The notes beneath the pieces were generated by a model. It saw only the letters and a program-made list of their open reading frames with translations, did not search any database and was not told where the DNA came from. A stretch of DNA of 64,000 nt from an uncultured Campylobacter sp. (GTDB lineage Bacteria; Campylobacterota; Campylobacteria; Campylobacterales; Campylobacteraceae), in NCBI GenBank assembly GCA_934718785.1, contig CAKVAF010000007.1:1-64000 (forward strand), given 5' to 3'. The position numbers and the translations under genes were made by a program. Below are positions 16,155-23,321 of this stretch, piece by piece. The number at the start of each line of letters is the position of its first letter. Positions within the stretch are counted from its first letter, which is position 1.

Positions 16155-17501
16155 ATGTCTTGGTTGCCTGTATTTAAAAAAGAAGACAGCTGGGCAAATC
16201 TTATTGGTTTAAGCCTTGTTCTTCTCATTGTTTTGGTTTATAGTTTTGGAAATTTTGACGTTTTTGATCTATTTCGCGTGAAATTTTCATCTTTTCAAGG
16301 ATTTGATTTTGTGCAAAGTTTTGGCGCAAATCCTTGGCAGTTTTTGGGTAAAATCCTAACACTTTTTGTCTTTTTTGCGCTGATTTTTTATATCACGGCG
16401 CATTTTTTAGGCAAGCAAAAAGGCTTTTTGCTCAATTTTTCTATCCTTTTTTTGCTCTCTTTGCTCGTTTTCATCCTAGGTGTGAGCGCTTTTGCAAAGA
16501 CTTGGCAGCTTGAAACGCCCTTAATTGCTTTAATCATAGGGCTTATTTTAAGCAATCTCACGCCATTAAATGAGAGCTTTAGAAATAGCTTGCTTACTGA
16601 GTTTTATGTGAAAATTGGCATTGTTTTAATGGGCGCAACCCTGCCTTTAAATTTGCTCTTAAGTGCGGGTAGTGTGGCTATTGTGCAAGCTTGTATCATC
16701 ACTATCATCACCTTTTTTAGCATTTTTTATTTTGCGACAAGGCTTTTTAAGCTTGATCCTAGTTTTGCAGCAACTTTGGGCGCGGGTGGAAGCATTTGTG
16801 GTGTGAGTGCTGCTATCGTTATAGGAAATGCAAGTCATGCTAAAAAAGAGCATATCAGCGTGGCTATCAGTATAGTGGTCTTTTGGGCGGTGATTATGGT
16901 CATTGCGCTACCTTTTGTGTGCCGCGCTTTGGGGCTTGATATGGGCGTAGCAGGTGCATTTATAGGCACGAGTGAATTTGCCGATGCTGCAGGGCTTGCA
17001 GCCGCGCAGGCACTAGGCGATGAGCGCACTGTGGCTGCTTTTACTCTCATTAAGGTTATAGGTAGAGATATGTTTATCGGCGTTTGGGCTGTTTTGGTGG
17101 CATTTTTGGCTACTTTTGTGTGGAGTAAAACTTCGCAAAAAGATGATATTAACGCTGCTAAAAGCTCGAAACTCAGCATTATTTGGCAGCGCTTTCCTAA
17201 ATTTATACTGGGCTTTTCGTTGGCTTCAGTCATTGGCACCTTATTTTTAGCCTTTTTACCTGAAAGTGCCGCAAAGCCTTTTCAAAAAGAAGCCTTAGGC
17301 TTTATTAAAGAGCTTAGAAACTGGGTTTTTACCTTTACCTTTCTTTGCATAGGACTTAGCACTCGTTTTAGCGAGATTATCAAAGTAGGCTATAAGCCTT
17401 TTGTTACCTTTACTTTAGGCGTTTTAATCAATCTACCGCTTGGCTTTGTGCTTTCACAATTTGTATTCGTTGATTTTTGGACGAATTTTAATAAGGAGTA
17501 A
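16155..17501 (+). CDS. YeiH-family (UPF0324) membrane transporter
   Basis: The start is ATG 16155, well spaced from AAAGGAG at 16143-16149; a GTG two codons earlier is too close to the RBS. The 448-residue product has about eleven hydrophobic segments. It carries the family's conserved GAGGSICGVSAAIVI and GTSEFADAAGLAAA stretches and a late VIGRDMFIGVW. YeiH proteins are described as putative sulfate exporters, but the substrate is not settled. As the first structural gene of a sulfonate/sulfite operon it is likely to move sulfite, sulfate or a sulfonate. It lies 3 bases before the first binding-protein gene. Confidence 0.85.
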   Translation: MSWLPVFKKEDSWANLIGLSLVLLIVLVYSFGNFDVFDLFRVKFSSFQGFDFVQSFGANPWQFLGKILTLFVFFALIFYITAHFLGKQKGFLLNFSILFLLSLLVFILGVSAFAKTWQLETPLIALIIGLILSNLTPLNESFRNSLLTEFYVKIGIVLMGATLPLNLLLSAGSVAIVQACIITIITFFSIFYFATRLFKLDPSFAATLGAGGSICGVSAAIVIGNASHAKKEHISVAISIVVFWAVIMVIALPFVCRALGLDMGVAGAFIGTSEFADAAGLAAAQALGDERTVAAFTLIKVIGRDMFIGVWAVLVAFLATFVWSKTSQKDDINAAKSSKLSIIWQRFPKFILGFSLASVIGTLFLAFLPESAAKPFQKEALGFIKELRNWVFTFTFLCIGLSTRFSEIIKVGYKPFVTFTLGVLINLPLGFVLSQFVFVDFWTNFNKE

Positions 17502-17504
17502 AAA

Positions 17505-18473
17505 ATGAAAAAATTAGTTTTAACTTTTGTGTTATCGATTTTAGTTGCCCTAAAAGCTCAGGCTGTAGAAGTAAGCGTTGGCACGCAAAGCACAGTGGGG
17601 CTAAACTCACTGGCTATAGCTCAGGGCTTTTTGGATGAAGAGCTTAAAAAAGTGGGTGCTAGCTTAAAGCTAGCTAATTTTGACAGCGGCGCGGATATTA
17701 ACGCAGCCTTTGCGGCAAAAAGCATTGACATAGGCTATCTTGGCATAGCACCCTTTGTTATAGGGCATATCAATGGACTTGACACGCTTTATTTTAGGCT
17801 TGATTTTATCAATTATGATAATGAAGCCTTAGTCGCTCGCGCGGGTAAATTTAAAAGCGTTAAAGACATAAAGGGCGCAAAAATAGCCGTTCCCTTTGGC
17901 ACTTCAGCGCATTTTGCCCTGCTTCAAATTCTAAAGCTTAACAATTTAAGCCCTAAAGATGTGCAAATCATTGACATCCCAGCAGGACAAATCCCTGCAG
18001 CGTGGGATAGAGGCGATGTGGATGTGGCTATAGTGTGGGAGCTTATTTTAAGTGCGCTTAAAAATAAAGACTTTTTATACAGCGATAAAAATTTAGCCGA
18101 TAATGGCATTATTTTAGCCGATGGCATAGCCGTTCGCAAGGAATTTGCTGATAAAAATCCTAAAGTCATACAAGCCTATAAAACAGCGCTTCAAAGAGCT
18201 TATGAATATAATCTTAAAGAGCCAAAGGCTGCAGCACAGGCTTTAGCGAAGTTTTTTAATATAAGCCAAGATCTAGCGAGCTTTCAGCTAAGCCCAAGGA
18301 GTTTGAAGCTCATTTCAAATGAAGATTTACAAAGCTCTAAGCTTTTTGGCACGAAAGAAAACAAAGGCGAAATTTATAAAAGCTTTTACGCTGTGGCAAA
18401 TTTTCTTAAAGAGCAAAAAATCTTAAGAAAAATCCCTGATGAAAGTGCTTTTAAGGACTTCATTCTTTATTGA
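17505..18473 (+). CDS. ssuA: Sulfonate ABC transporter substrate-binding protein, copy 1
   Basis: The 322-residue product has a signal peptide (about 1-20, ending AQAVEV) and the SsuA/TauA/NrtA-like binding-protein fold: IGYLGIAPFV, a VKDIKGAKIAVPFGTSAHFALLQIL segment and AAWDRGDVDVAIVWE. It should bind an alkanesulfonate in the periplasm and deliver it to SsuBC. The call as sulfonate rather than nitrate or taurine rests on the neighbouring ssuD. A paralogue follows 11 bases downstream and shares its layout from end to end, which points to tandem duplication. Confidence 0.88.
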   Translation: MKKLVLTFVLSILVALKAQAVEVSVGTQSTVGLNSLAIAQGFLDEELKKVGASLKLANFDSGADINAAFAAKSIDIGYLGIAPFVIGHINGLDTLYFRLDFINYDNEALVARAGKFKSVKDIKGAKIAVPFGTSAHFALLQILKLNNLSPKDVQIIDIPAGQIPAAWDRGDVDVAIVWELILSALKNKDFLYSDKNLADNGIILADGIAVRKEFADKNPKVIQAYKTALQRAYEYNLKEPKAAAQALAKFFNISQDLASFQLSPRSLKLISNEDLQSSKLFGTKENKGEIYKSFYAVANFLKEQKILRKIPDESAFKDFILY

Positions 18474-18484
18474 AAGGATCAAAG

Positions 18485-19450
18485 ATGATAAAGAAAATTT
18501 TACTTTTTAGCCTTGTTTTTATCAGTTTAAAAGCAGCTGAGTTTGAAGTTAGAATCGGCACGCAAGCTTCTATTGCTATAAAGTCTTTAGCTCTAGCGGC
18601 AGGCTTTGTTGATGAAGAGTTTAGTAAAATAGGTGCAAAAGTTAAGATTGTTGAGTTTGATAGCGGTAGAGAGATGAATGCAGCCTTTGCGGCAAAGAGC
18701 ATTGACTTTGGCGGGCTTGGCTTGACACCTTTTGTTATCGCTGCTGTGAATGATTTAGACCTTGCGCTTGTGTGGATTGACTCAAGATCGCTTGAGAGTG
18801 AAGGGCTTGCTGCAAGAAAGGGCAAATTTAAAAGCTTTGAAGATATAAAGGGCGCGAAAATCGCTGTGTCCTTTGGCACTTCATCGCATTTTGCCCTGCT
18901 ACAAGCATTAAAAATCAATAAAATTTCGCCTAAAGAAGTAAAACTCATTGATATACCCGCTGCAAGCATTGAATCAGCGTGGAATAGAAATGATGTCGAT
19001 CTAGCATTTATTTGGTCGCCTTATTTAAGCAATTTAAAAGATAAAGTGCTTTTATACACTGATAAAAACTTGGCTGATAAGGGTATTTTTATCGCTGAGG
19101 GCATAGCGGTGCGTAAGGAATTTGCTAAAAAATATCCTGATAGCATAAAAGCTTACAAAGCGGCTTTAAGTAGGGCTTATGCACTTTATGAAAAGGATAG
19201 AGCCAAGGCTATTAAAATCATCGCAAAGTATTATCATTTAGATGAAAAGCTTGTAGCAGATTTAATCGATGCTAAAAACAAAAAAATGTTTTCAGCCAAA
19301 GATCAAGAAAGCGAGCAATTATTTGGCACCGCCATAAAAGTGGGTCAAATAATAGAACAACTTGTTTTAATCGCTGATTTTTTAAAAGAGCAAAATTTAC
19401 TGCGCAAAGTGCCAAGTAAAGATAAATTTAAAGAATTTATTCTTTATTAG
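18485..19450 (+). CDS. Sulfonate ABC transporter substrate-binding protein, copy 2
   Basis: The ATG at 18485 follows AAAGGATC with good spacing and gives 321 residues; a TTG further upstream (18470) lies inside the RBS region and is rejected. It has a signal peptide and the same family motifs as copy 1: SFGTSSHFALLQALK and an ending KDKFKEFILY versus SAFKDFILY. Residues in the ligand-facing segment differ (IGYLGIAPFVIGHINGLD in copy 1, FGGLGLTPFVIAAVNDLD here), so the two may bind different sulfonates. A strong hairpin follows the stop. Confidence 0.88.
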   Translation: MIKKILLFSLVFISLKAAEFEVRIGTQASIAIKSLALAAGFVDEEFSKIGAKVKIVEFDSGREMNAAFAAKSIDFGGLGLTPFVIAAVNDLDLALVWIDSRSLESEGLAARKGKFKSFEDIKGAKIAVSFGTSSHFALLQALKINKISPKEVKLIDIPAASIESAWNRNDVDLAFIWSPYLSNLKDKVLLYTDKNLADKGIFIAEGIAVRKEFAKKYPDSIKAYKAALSRAYALYEKDRAKAIKIIAKYYHLDEKLVADLIDAKNKKMFSAKDQESEQLFGTAIKVGQIIEQLVLIADFLKEQNLLRKVPSKDKFKEFILY

Positions 19451-19457
19451 TTCTAAA

Positions 19458-19492
19458 AGCCTTTAAATGCAAATTTAAAGGCTAATTTTAAT
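19458..19492 (+). terminator. Hairpin after the binding-protein genes
   Basis: AGCCTTTAAAT (19458-19468) pairs with ATTTAAAGGCT (19473-19483) around a GCAA tetraloop, followed by AATTTTAAT. It is likely a partial terminator or an mRNA 3'-end stabiliser that keeps the binding proteins in excess over the membrane parts. Confidence 0.7.
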
Positions 19493-19506
19493 GAAAGATT
19501 AGAAAA

Positions 19507-20277
19507 ATGAGTGAAATTTTAAGGCTTGAAAATGTCGGTTTTTCTTTTGGCGCGCAAGAAGTGCTAAAAAATGTCAGCTTCACGCTTAAAGAGCATGAGT
19601 TTATCAGCGTGGTGGGTGATTCAGGCTGTGGCAAAAGCACGCTTTTAAGGCTTTTAGCGGGCTATTTAAAGCCAAGTGCTGGCAAAATTTATTTTGAAAA
19701 TAAAGCTTATGAGAGTATCAATTCAAAAATAGCGGTTTCTTTTCAGCAACCCACTCTTTATCCGTGGCTTGATTTAAGCGAGAATGTAAGCTTTAAGGCT
19801 AAGTTAGAAGGTGTAAATAAAAAAGAGCGCAAAGCTTTGGCAGAGCATTTTTTAAAGGCTGTTGATTTATTAGAATTTAGCAAAAAATATCCTTATGAGT
19901 GTAGTGGGGGTATGCACGCTCGTGCCGCACTAGCGCAGGCTTTAGCTTGTAAGAGTGATTTAATTTTAATGGATGAGCCTTTTGCGGCTTTGGATGCTTT
20001 TTCAAAGCAAAGTATGCAGGATTTAGTGCGCGTGATTTATCAAAAAAATAAATTCAGTGTCTTTTTCATCACGCACGACATTGATGAAGCTTTGTATCTT
20101 AGCGATAGAGTGTTTATAATGAAGCCTTGTAAAAACAGCACTCAAAGCATAGTGCAGGATGTAAAGATTAATTTTAAAAGCAAGGATTTAAGCAGTTTAA
20201 AGGCTTTGAAAGAATTTAGCGAGCTTAAAGAATACATTTATACGCTCATTAAAGAGCGTTACAACTACGTCATTTAG
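19507..20277 (+). CDS. ssuB: Sulfonate ABC transporter ATP-binding protein
   Basis: The 256-residue ATPase has Walker A GDSGCGKST (about 37-45), a Q-loop (VSFQQPTLYPW), the signature region CSGGMHARAALAQAL, Walker B LILMDEPFAALD and switch FFITHDIDEAL. This is the SsuB/TauB/NrtD class. The signature reads SGGMHAR rather than the common SGGMRQR. It energises SsuC, whose gene lies after ssuD. ATG follows AAAGATTAGAAAA, a weak RBS. Confidence 0.9.
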   Translation: MSEILRLENVGFSFGAQEVLKNVSFTLKEHEFISVVGDSGCGKSTLLRLLAGYLKPSAGKIYFENKAYESINSKIAVSFQQPTLYPWLDLSENVSFKAKLEGVNKKERKALAEHFLKAVDLLEFSKKYPYECSGGMHARAALAQALACKSDLILMDEPFAALDAFSKQSMQDLVRVIYQKNKFSVFFITHDIDEALYLSDRVFIMKPCKNSTQSIVQDVKINFKSKDLSSLKALKEFSELKEYIYTLIKERYNYVI

Positions 20278-20285
20278 GAGAAAAA

Positions 20286-21497
20286 ATGAAAGCAAATTTA
20301 TTATGGTTTTTACCCAGTGCTGATAGCAGGTATTTAGGAGTGAGCGGGCGCAAGGTGGATTTAAATTATCTCATACAAATTGCAAAAGCTGCTGAGTATA
20401 ATGGCTTTTACGGGGCTTTAATCCCAACAGGCAGGGATTGTATCGATCCTTATTTAATAGCAAGTGCTTTAATCACGCAAACAAGCACTTTGAAATTTTT
20501 AGTTGCTTTGCGTCCGGGCGTGATTTCGCCTACACTTTCAGCAAGGCAGTCTGTGGATTTGGATAATTTAAGCGGGGGCAGAGCGCTTTTTAATCTCGTT
20601 GCGGGTGCTAGAACGGACGAGCTTGAAGCTGAGGGCATTTGGCTAGATCACGATCAAAGATATGAACAAGCCTTTGAATTTAGCGAAATTTGGCAAAGGC
20701 TTTTAAAAAGGGAAAATGTAAGCTTTAATGGCAAGTATTATAAGATTAAAGACGCCAAGCTTCATCAGCTTTCTTTGCAAAATCCTTATCCACCGCTGTT
20801 TTTTGGTGGCTCTAGTGAGATTGCCTTAGATTTAGCCGCTCAATATGTGGATAAGTTTTTAAGCTGGGGCGAGCCGCCTTTAATGCTTAAAGAAAAGATT
20901 GATAAAGTGCGTGAGCGCGCTAAAAAATACGGCAGAAAAGTGTCCTTTGGAGTGAGACTTCACGTCATCGTTAGAGAAGATGAAAAAGAAGCTTGGCAAG
21001 TGGCAAATAAGCTTATATCAAGGCTTGATGAAGCGACCATTAAAGCTGCGCAAGAATATATCGCAAAAGATTATGAAAGCGTGGGACAAGCTAGGATGAG
21101 CAAGCTTTTAAAAGAGGCGCACGCTAAGAAAAATTTAGAAATTTATCCAAATTTATGGGCGGGTATAGGGCTAGTGCGCCGTCACGCAGGCACTGCTTTG
21201 GTAGGAAGTGCAAAAAATGTTTTAAGATTAATGAAAGAATACATCGACATAGGCGTTGATACTTTCGTGCTTTCAGGCTATCCGCATTTAGAAGAAAGCT
21301 TTTATGTAGGAGAGCTTATCATCCCGCACATTGAAAAATTAAAAGAAGAGTCAAATTTTAGGCAAGATCTCATCAATGTAGGGCGCGATAGCATTAGTGA
21401 AAATGGTATTTGCAACGGCGTGGTGCGCGAAAAGAGCGAGAAATTTAATGAAAAAAGTAAAAAAGCGGGCAAAAATAAAAATTTAGCCAAGGTTTAA
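20286..21497 (+). CDS. ssuD: FMNH2-dependent alkanesulfonate monooxygenase SsuD
   Basis: The 403-residue product is a bacterial luciferase-like flavin monooxygenase of the SsuD family. SsuD splits alkanesulfonates with O2 and FMNH2 into an aldehyde and sulfite. Recognisable parts are MKANLLWFLPSADSRYLG at the N-terminus, ALRPGVISPTLSARQ, NLVAGARTDELEAEGIWLDHDQRYE and LVGSAKNVLRLMKEY with SGYPHLEE. Homologues are near 380 residues; this one has an extra Lys/Asn-rich tail of about 40 residues. No flavin reductase gene (ssuE) is seen in the window, so reduced FMN must come from elsewhere. It requires oxygen, in keeping with a microaerophile. RBS is TAGGAGAAAA. Confidence 0.92.
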   Translation: MKANLLWFLPSADSRYLGVSGRKVDLNYLIQIAKAAEYNGFYGALIPTGRDCIDPYLIASALITQTSTLKFLVALRPGVISPTLSARQSVDLDNLSGGRALFNLVAGARTDELEAEGIWLDHDQRYEQAFEFSEIWQRLLKRENVSFNGKYYKIKDAKLHQLSLQNPYPPLFFGGSSEIALDLAAQYVDKFLSWGEPPLMLKEKIDKVRERAKKYGRKVSFGVRLHVIVREDEKEAWQVANKLISRLDEATIKAAQEYIAKDYESVGQARMSKLLKEAHAKKNLEIYPNLWAGIGLVRRHAGTALVGSAKNVLRLMKEYIDIGVDTFVLSGYPHLEESFYVGELIIPHIEKLKEESNFRQDLINVGRDSISENGICNGVVREKSEKFNEKSKKAGKNKNLAKV

Positions 21498-21552
21498 AAG
21501 CTCTTAAAAAAGGGCTTTGAAAGAAGCTTAAAAAATTAAAAAGGAAGTTAAA

Positions 21553-21597
21553 ATGCTTCAAAATAAACTTAAAAAGCAAAATAAAGGCTTAAAATGA
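21553..21597 (+). CDS. 14-codon mini-ORF coupled to ssuC
   Basis: ATG 21553 follows AAGGAAG and reads MLQNKLKKQNKGLK, stopping with TGA at 21595-21597. The ATG of ssuC (21594) overlaps this stop as ATGA. The ssuC start has no good RBS of its own, so the mini-ORF may feed ribosomes to ssuC by termination-reinitiation. A 9-bp stem with one T-G pair (21497-21518) lies upstream at the end of ssuD. Confidence 0.4.
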   Translation: MLQNKLKKQNKGLK

Positions 21598-22379
21598 ATA
21601 TTTTTACCAAAACACGCGCTAAACACAAGCTTTTCGCGCTTTTTTTCTTTCTTATTTTTCTAGCTCTTTGGGAGTTTATCGCTCAAAAAGAGCTGATTTC
21701 GCCGCACCTTTTGCCAAGCTTAAGCGCTATTTTTAGTGCCTTTGTAGAGCTTTTGACGCAAGGATATAGAGATACAAGCCTTTTTGAAAATATCTTTGCT
21801 TCTTTAAAGCGCATTTTAATAGCCTTTTTCTTTGCCACTCTTATTGGCGTGAGTTTGGGGCTTTTAAGCGGGATGAATGCTTATGCGCGTGCTATTTTCT
21901 CGCCCCTTGTTCGCTTTTTATATCCTTTGCCACCTTTGGGTTATTATTTTTTACTCATTTTGTGGTTTGGCATTGATGAGCTTTCTAAGGAAATTCTGCT
22001 CTTTTTAGCAGGCTTTTGCCCTGTATTTATCGCTAGTTTTAGAGCGATTGAGCGCATTAATGAAGATTTTATTTATAAGGCTTTAAGTATGGGCGCAAGC
22101 AGATTAAAACTCTTTTTTTATGTGCTTTTGCCAGCGAGCTTAAGCGATATTTTCACAGGACTTAGAATAGCCGTAGGCGCTACTTACAGCACGCTTGTGG
22201 CTGCTGAAATGGTGGCTGCAAATAGCGGGCTGGGCTGGCTTGTTTTAGATGCGAGTAAATTTATGCAAACGGATATTTTGTTTGTGGGCGTGATTTTAAT
22301 CGCTTTTTTTGGGATATTGCTTGATAAAATCATCGTGTTTATCAGCAAATTTTTCATTCATTATGAGGGTAAAATTTAA
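21594..22379 (+). CDS. ssuC: Sulfonate ABC transporter permease
   Basis: The 261-residue product has about six hydrophobic segments and the BPD permease coupling motif ALSMGASRLKLFFYVLLPA near residues 163-181. This is the SsuC/TauC class. It completes the ABC importer with SsuB and the two binding proteins. Gene order binding protein-ATPase-monooxygenase-permease differs from E. coli ssuEADCB. It is 9 bases before the E1-like gene. Confidence 0.9.
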   Translation: MNIFTKTRAKHKLFALFFFLIFLALWEFIAQKELISPHLLPSLSAIFSAFVELLTQGYRDTSLFENIFASLKRILIAFFFATLIGVSLGLLSGMNAYARAIFSPLVRFLYPLPPLGYYFLLILWFGIDELSKEILLFLAGFCPVFIASFRAIERINEDFIYKALSMGASRLKLFFYVLLPASLSDIFTGLRIAVGATYSTLVAAEMVAANSGLGWLVLDASKFMQTDILFVGVILIAFFGILLDKIIVFISKFFIHYEGKI

Positions 22380-22388
22380 AGGAAAGAT

Positions 22389-23321
22389 ATGGAATTTACT
22401 GACGCGCTTTTAGAAGAATTTCAAAGGCAGATTTTGCTCAGTGAAATAGGCATTGAAGGGCAAATGAAGCTCTTTGAAGCAAGGATTTTAATCATTGGGG
22501 CTGGAAGCATTGGCACAAATGCTTTTTTGCATTTGTTAAGAAGTGGTGTAGGGTGCGCTAAAAACGGGGCTTTAGCGCTTTTTGGGGATGCAAAATTAGA
22601 ACTTGCTGATTTAAGCTCTCAAATTTTTTTCAACGCAAAAGATGTAGGAAAAAGTAAATTAGAGCTTTTAAAAACTTACGCAAAGGCTTATAATAAGGGC
22701 GTAAATATTGAAATTCATAAAGATGAGTTTAACTTTTTAAATCTTAAAAAAGTGCTAAAAAATTATGATTTAATCCTAGACAGCACAGATAATTTTGCAA
22801 GCAAATTTCTCATCAACGCAGCTTGTATAAGCGAGAATAAAACTTTAATTCACGCAGGAATTTCAGGCTTTAATCTTCAACTTTTAAGCATAAAGCCCTT
22901 TGAAAGTGCTTGTTATTCTTGTCTTTATGGTGTGCCTAAGCATTTTTTAGAAAATTTAAAAGAGAATTTAAATACAAGCACAAATTTAAATGCTTGCGCG
23001 AGCTTGCAAGATGAAAATAGCGCTCATGCTCCCACTTGTGCTAAAAGTGCTATTTTAGGCTCTCTTGCTGGTATTTTAGGCTCTATGCAAGCAAGTCAGG
23101 CGATAAAGATTATAGCTGGCATTAAAGAAAGTTTATTTGATGAGCTTATCAGCTTTGATGCTAGAGATTTTGAGATAAAAAAGCAGAATTTAAACAGGAA
23201 AAAAGACTGCGAAATTTGCTCAAAAATCTTTAATGAAGCGTATTTAAAAGAGAATTTAAAAGCAAATTCAAACACAAAAAAATCAAAAAACACTAAAACT
23301 CAAACAAAGGAGAAAAAATGA
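22389..23321 (+). CDS. E1-like (ThiF/MoeB/HcyF) adenylyltransferase
   Basis: The 310-residue protein has the E1 nucleotide-binding motif IIGAGSIGTNAFLHLL (about 36-51), LILDSTDNFASKFLIN, and two zinc-type CxxC pairs (CYSC near 175, CEIC near 275). E1-like enzymes adenylate the C-terminal Gly of a small beta-grasp carrier so that sulfide can be added as a thiocarboxylate. The gene overlaps the sulfite reductase gene by 4 bases (ATGA). In Wolinella succinogenes an E1 (HcyF) and sulfite reductase (Sir) work with carrier HcyS to deliver sulfide to homocysteine, so HcyF is the closest functional parallel. The carrier gene is not seen nearby. The C-terminal 30 residues are a Lys/Asn/Thr-rich tail. 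A ThiF or MoeB role is the alternative. Confidence 0.8.
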   Translation: MEFTDALLEEFQRQILLSEIGIEGQMKLFEARILIIGAGSIGTNAFLHLLRSGVGCAKNGALALFGDAKLELADLSSQIFFNAKDVGKSKLELLKTYAKAYNKGVNIEIHKDEFNFLNLKKVLKNYDLILDSTDNFASKFLINAACISENKTLIHAGISGFNLQLLSIKPFESACYSCLYGVPKHFLENLKENLNTSTNLNACASLQDENSAHAPTCAKSAILGSLAGILGSMQASQAIKIIAGIKESLFDELISFDARDFEIKKQNLNRKKDCEICSKIFNEAYLKENLKANSNTKKSKNTKTQTKEKK

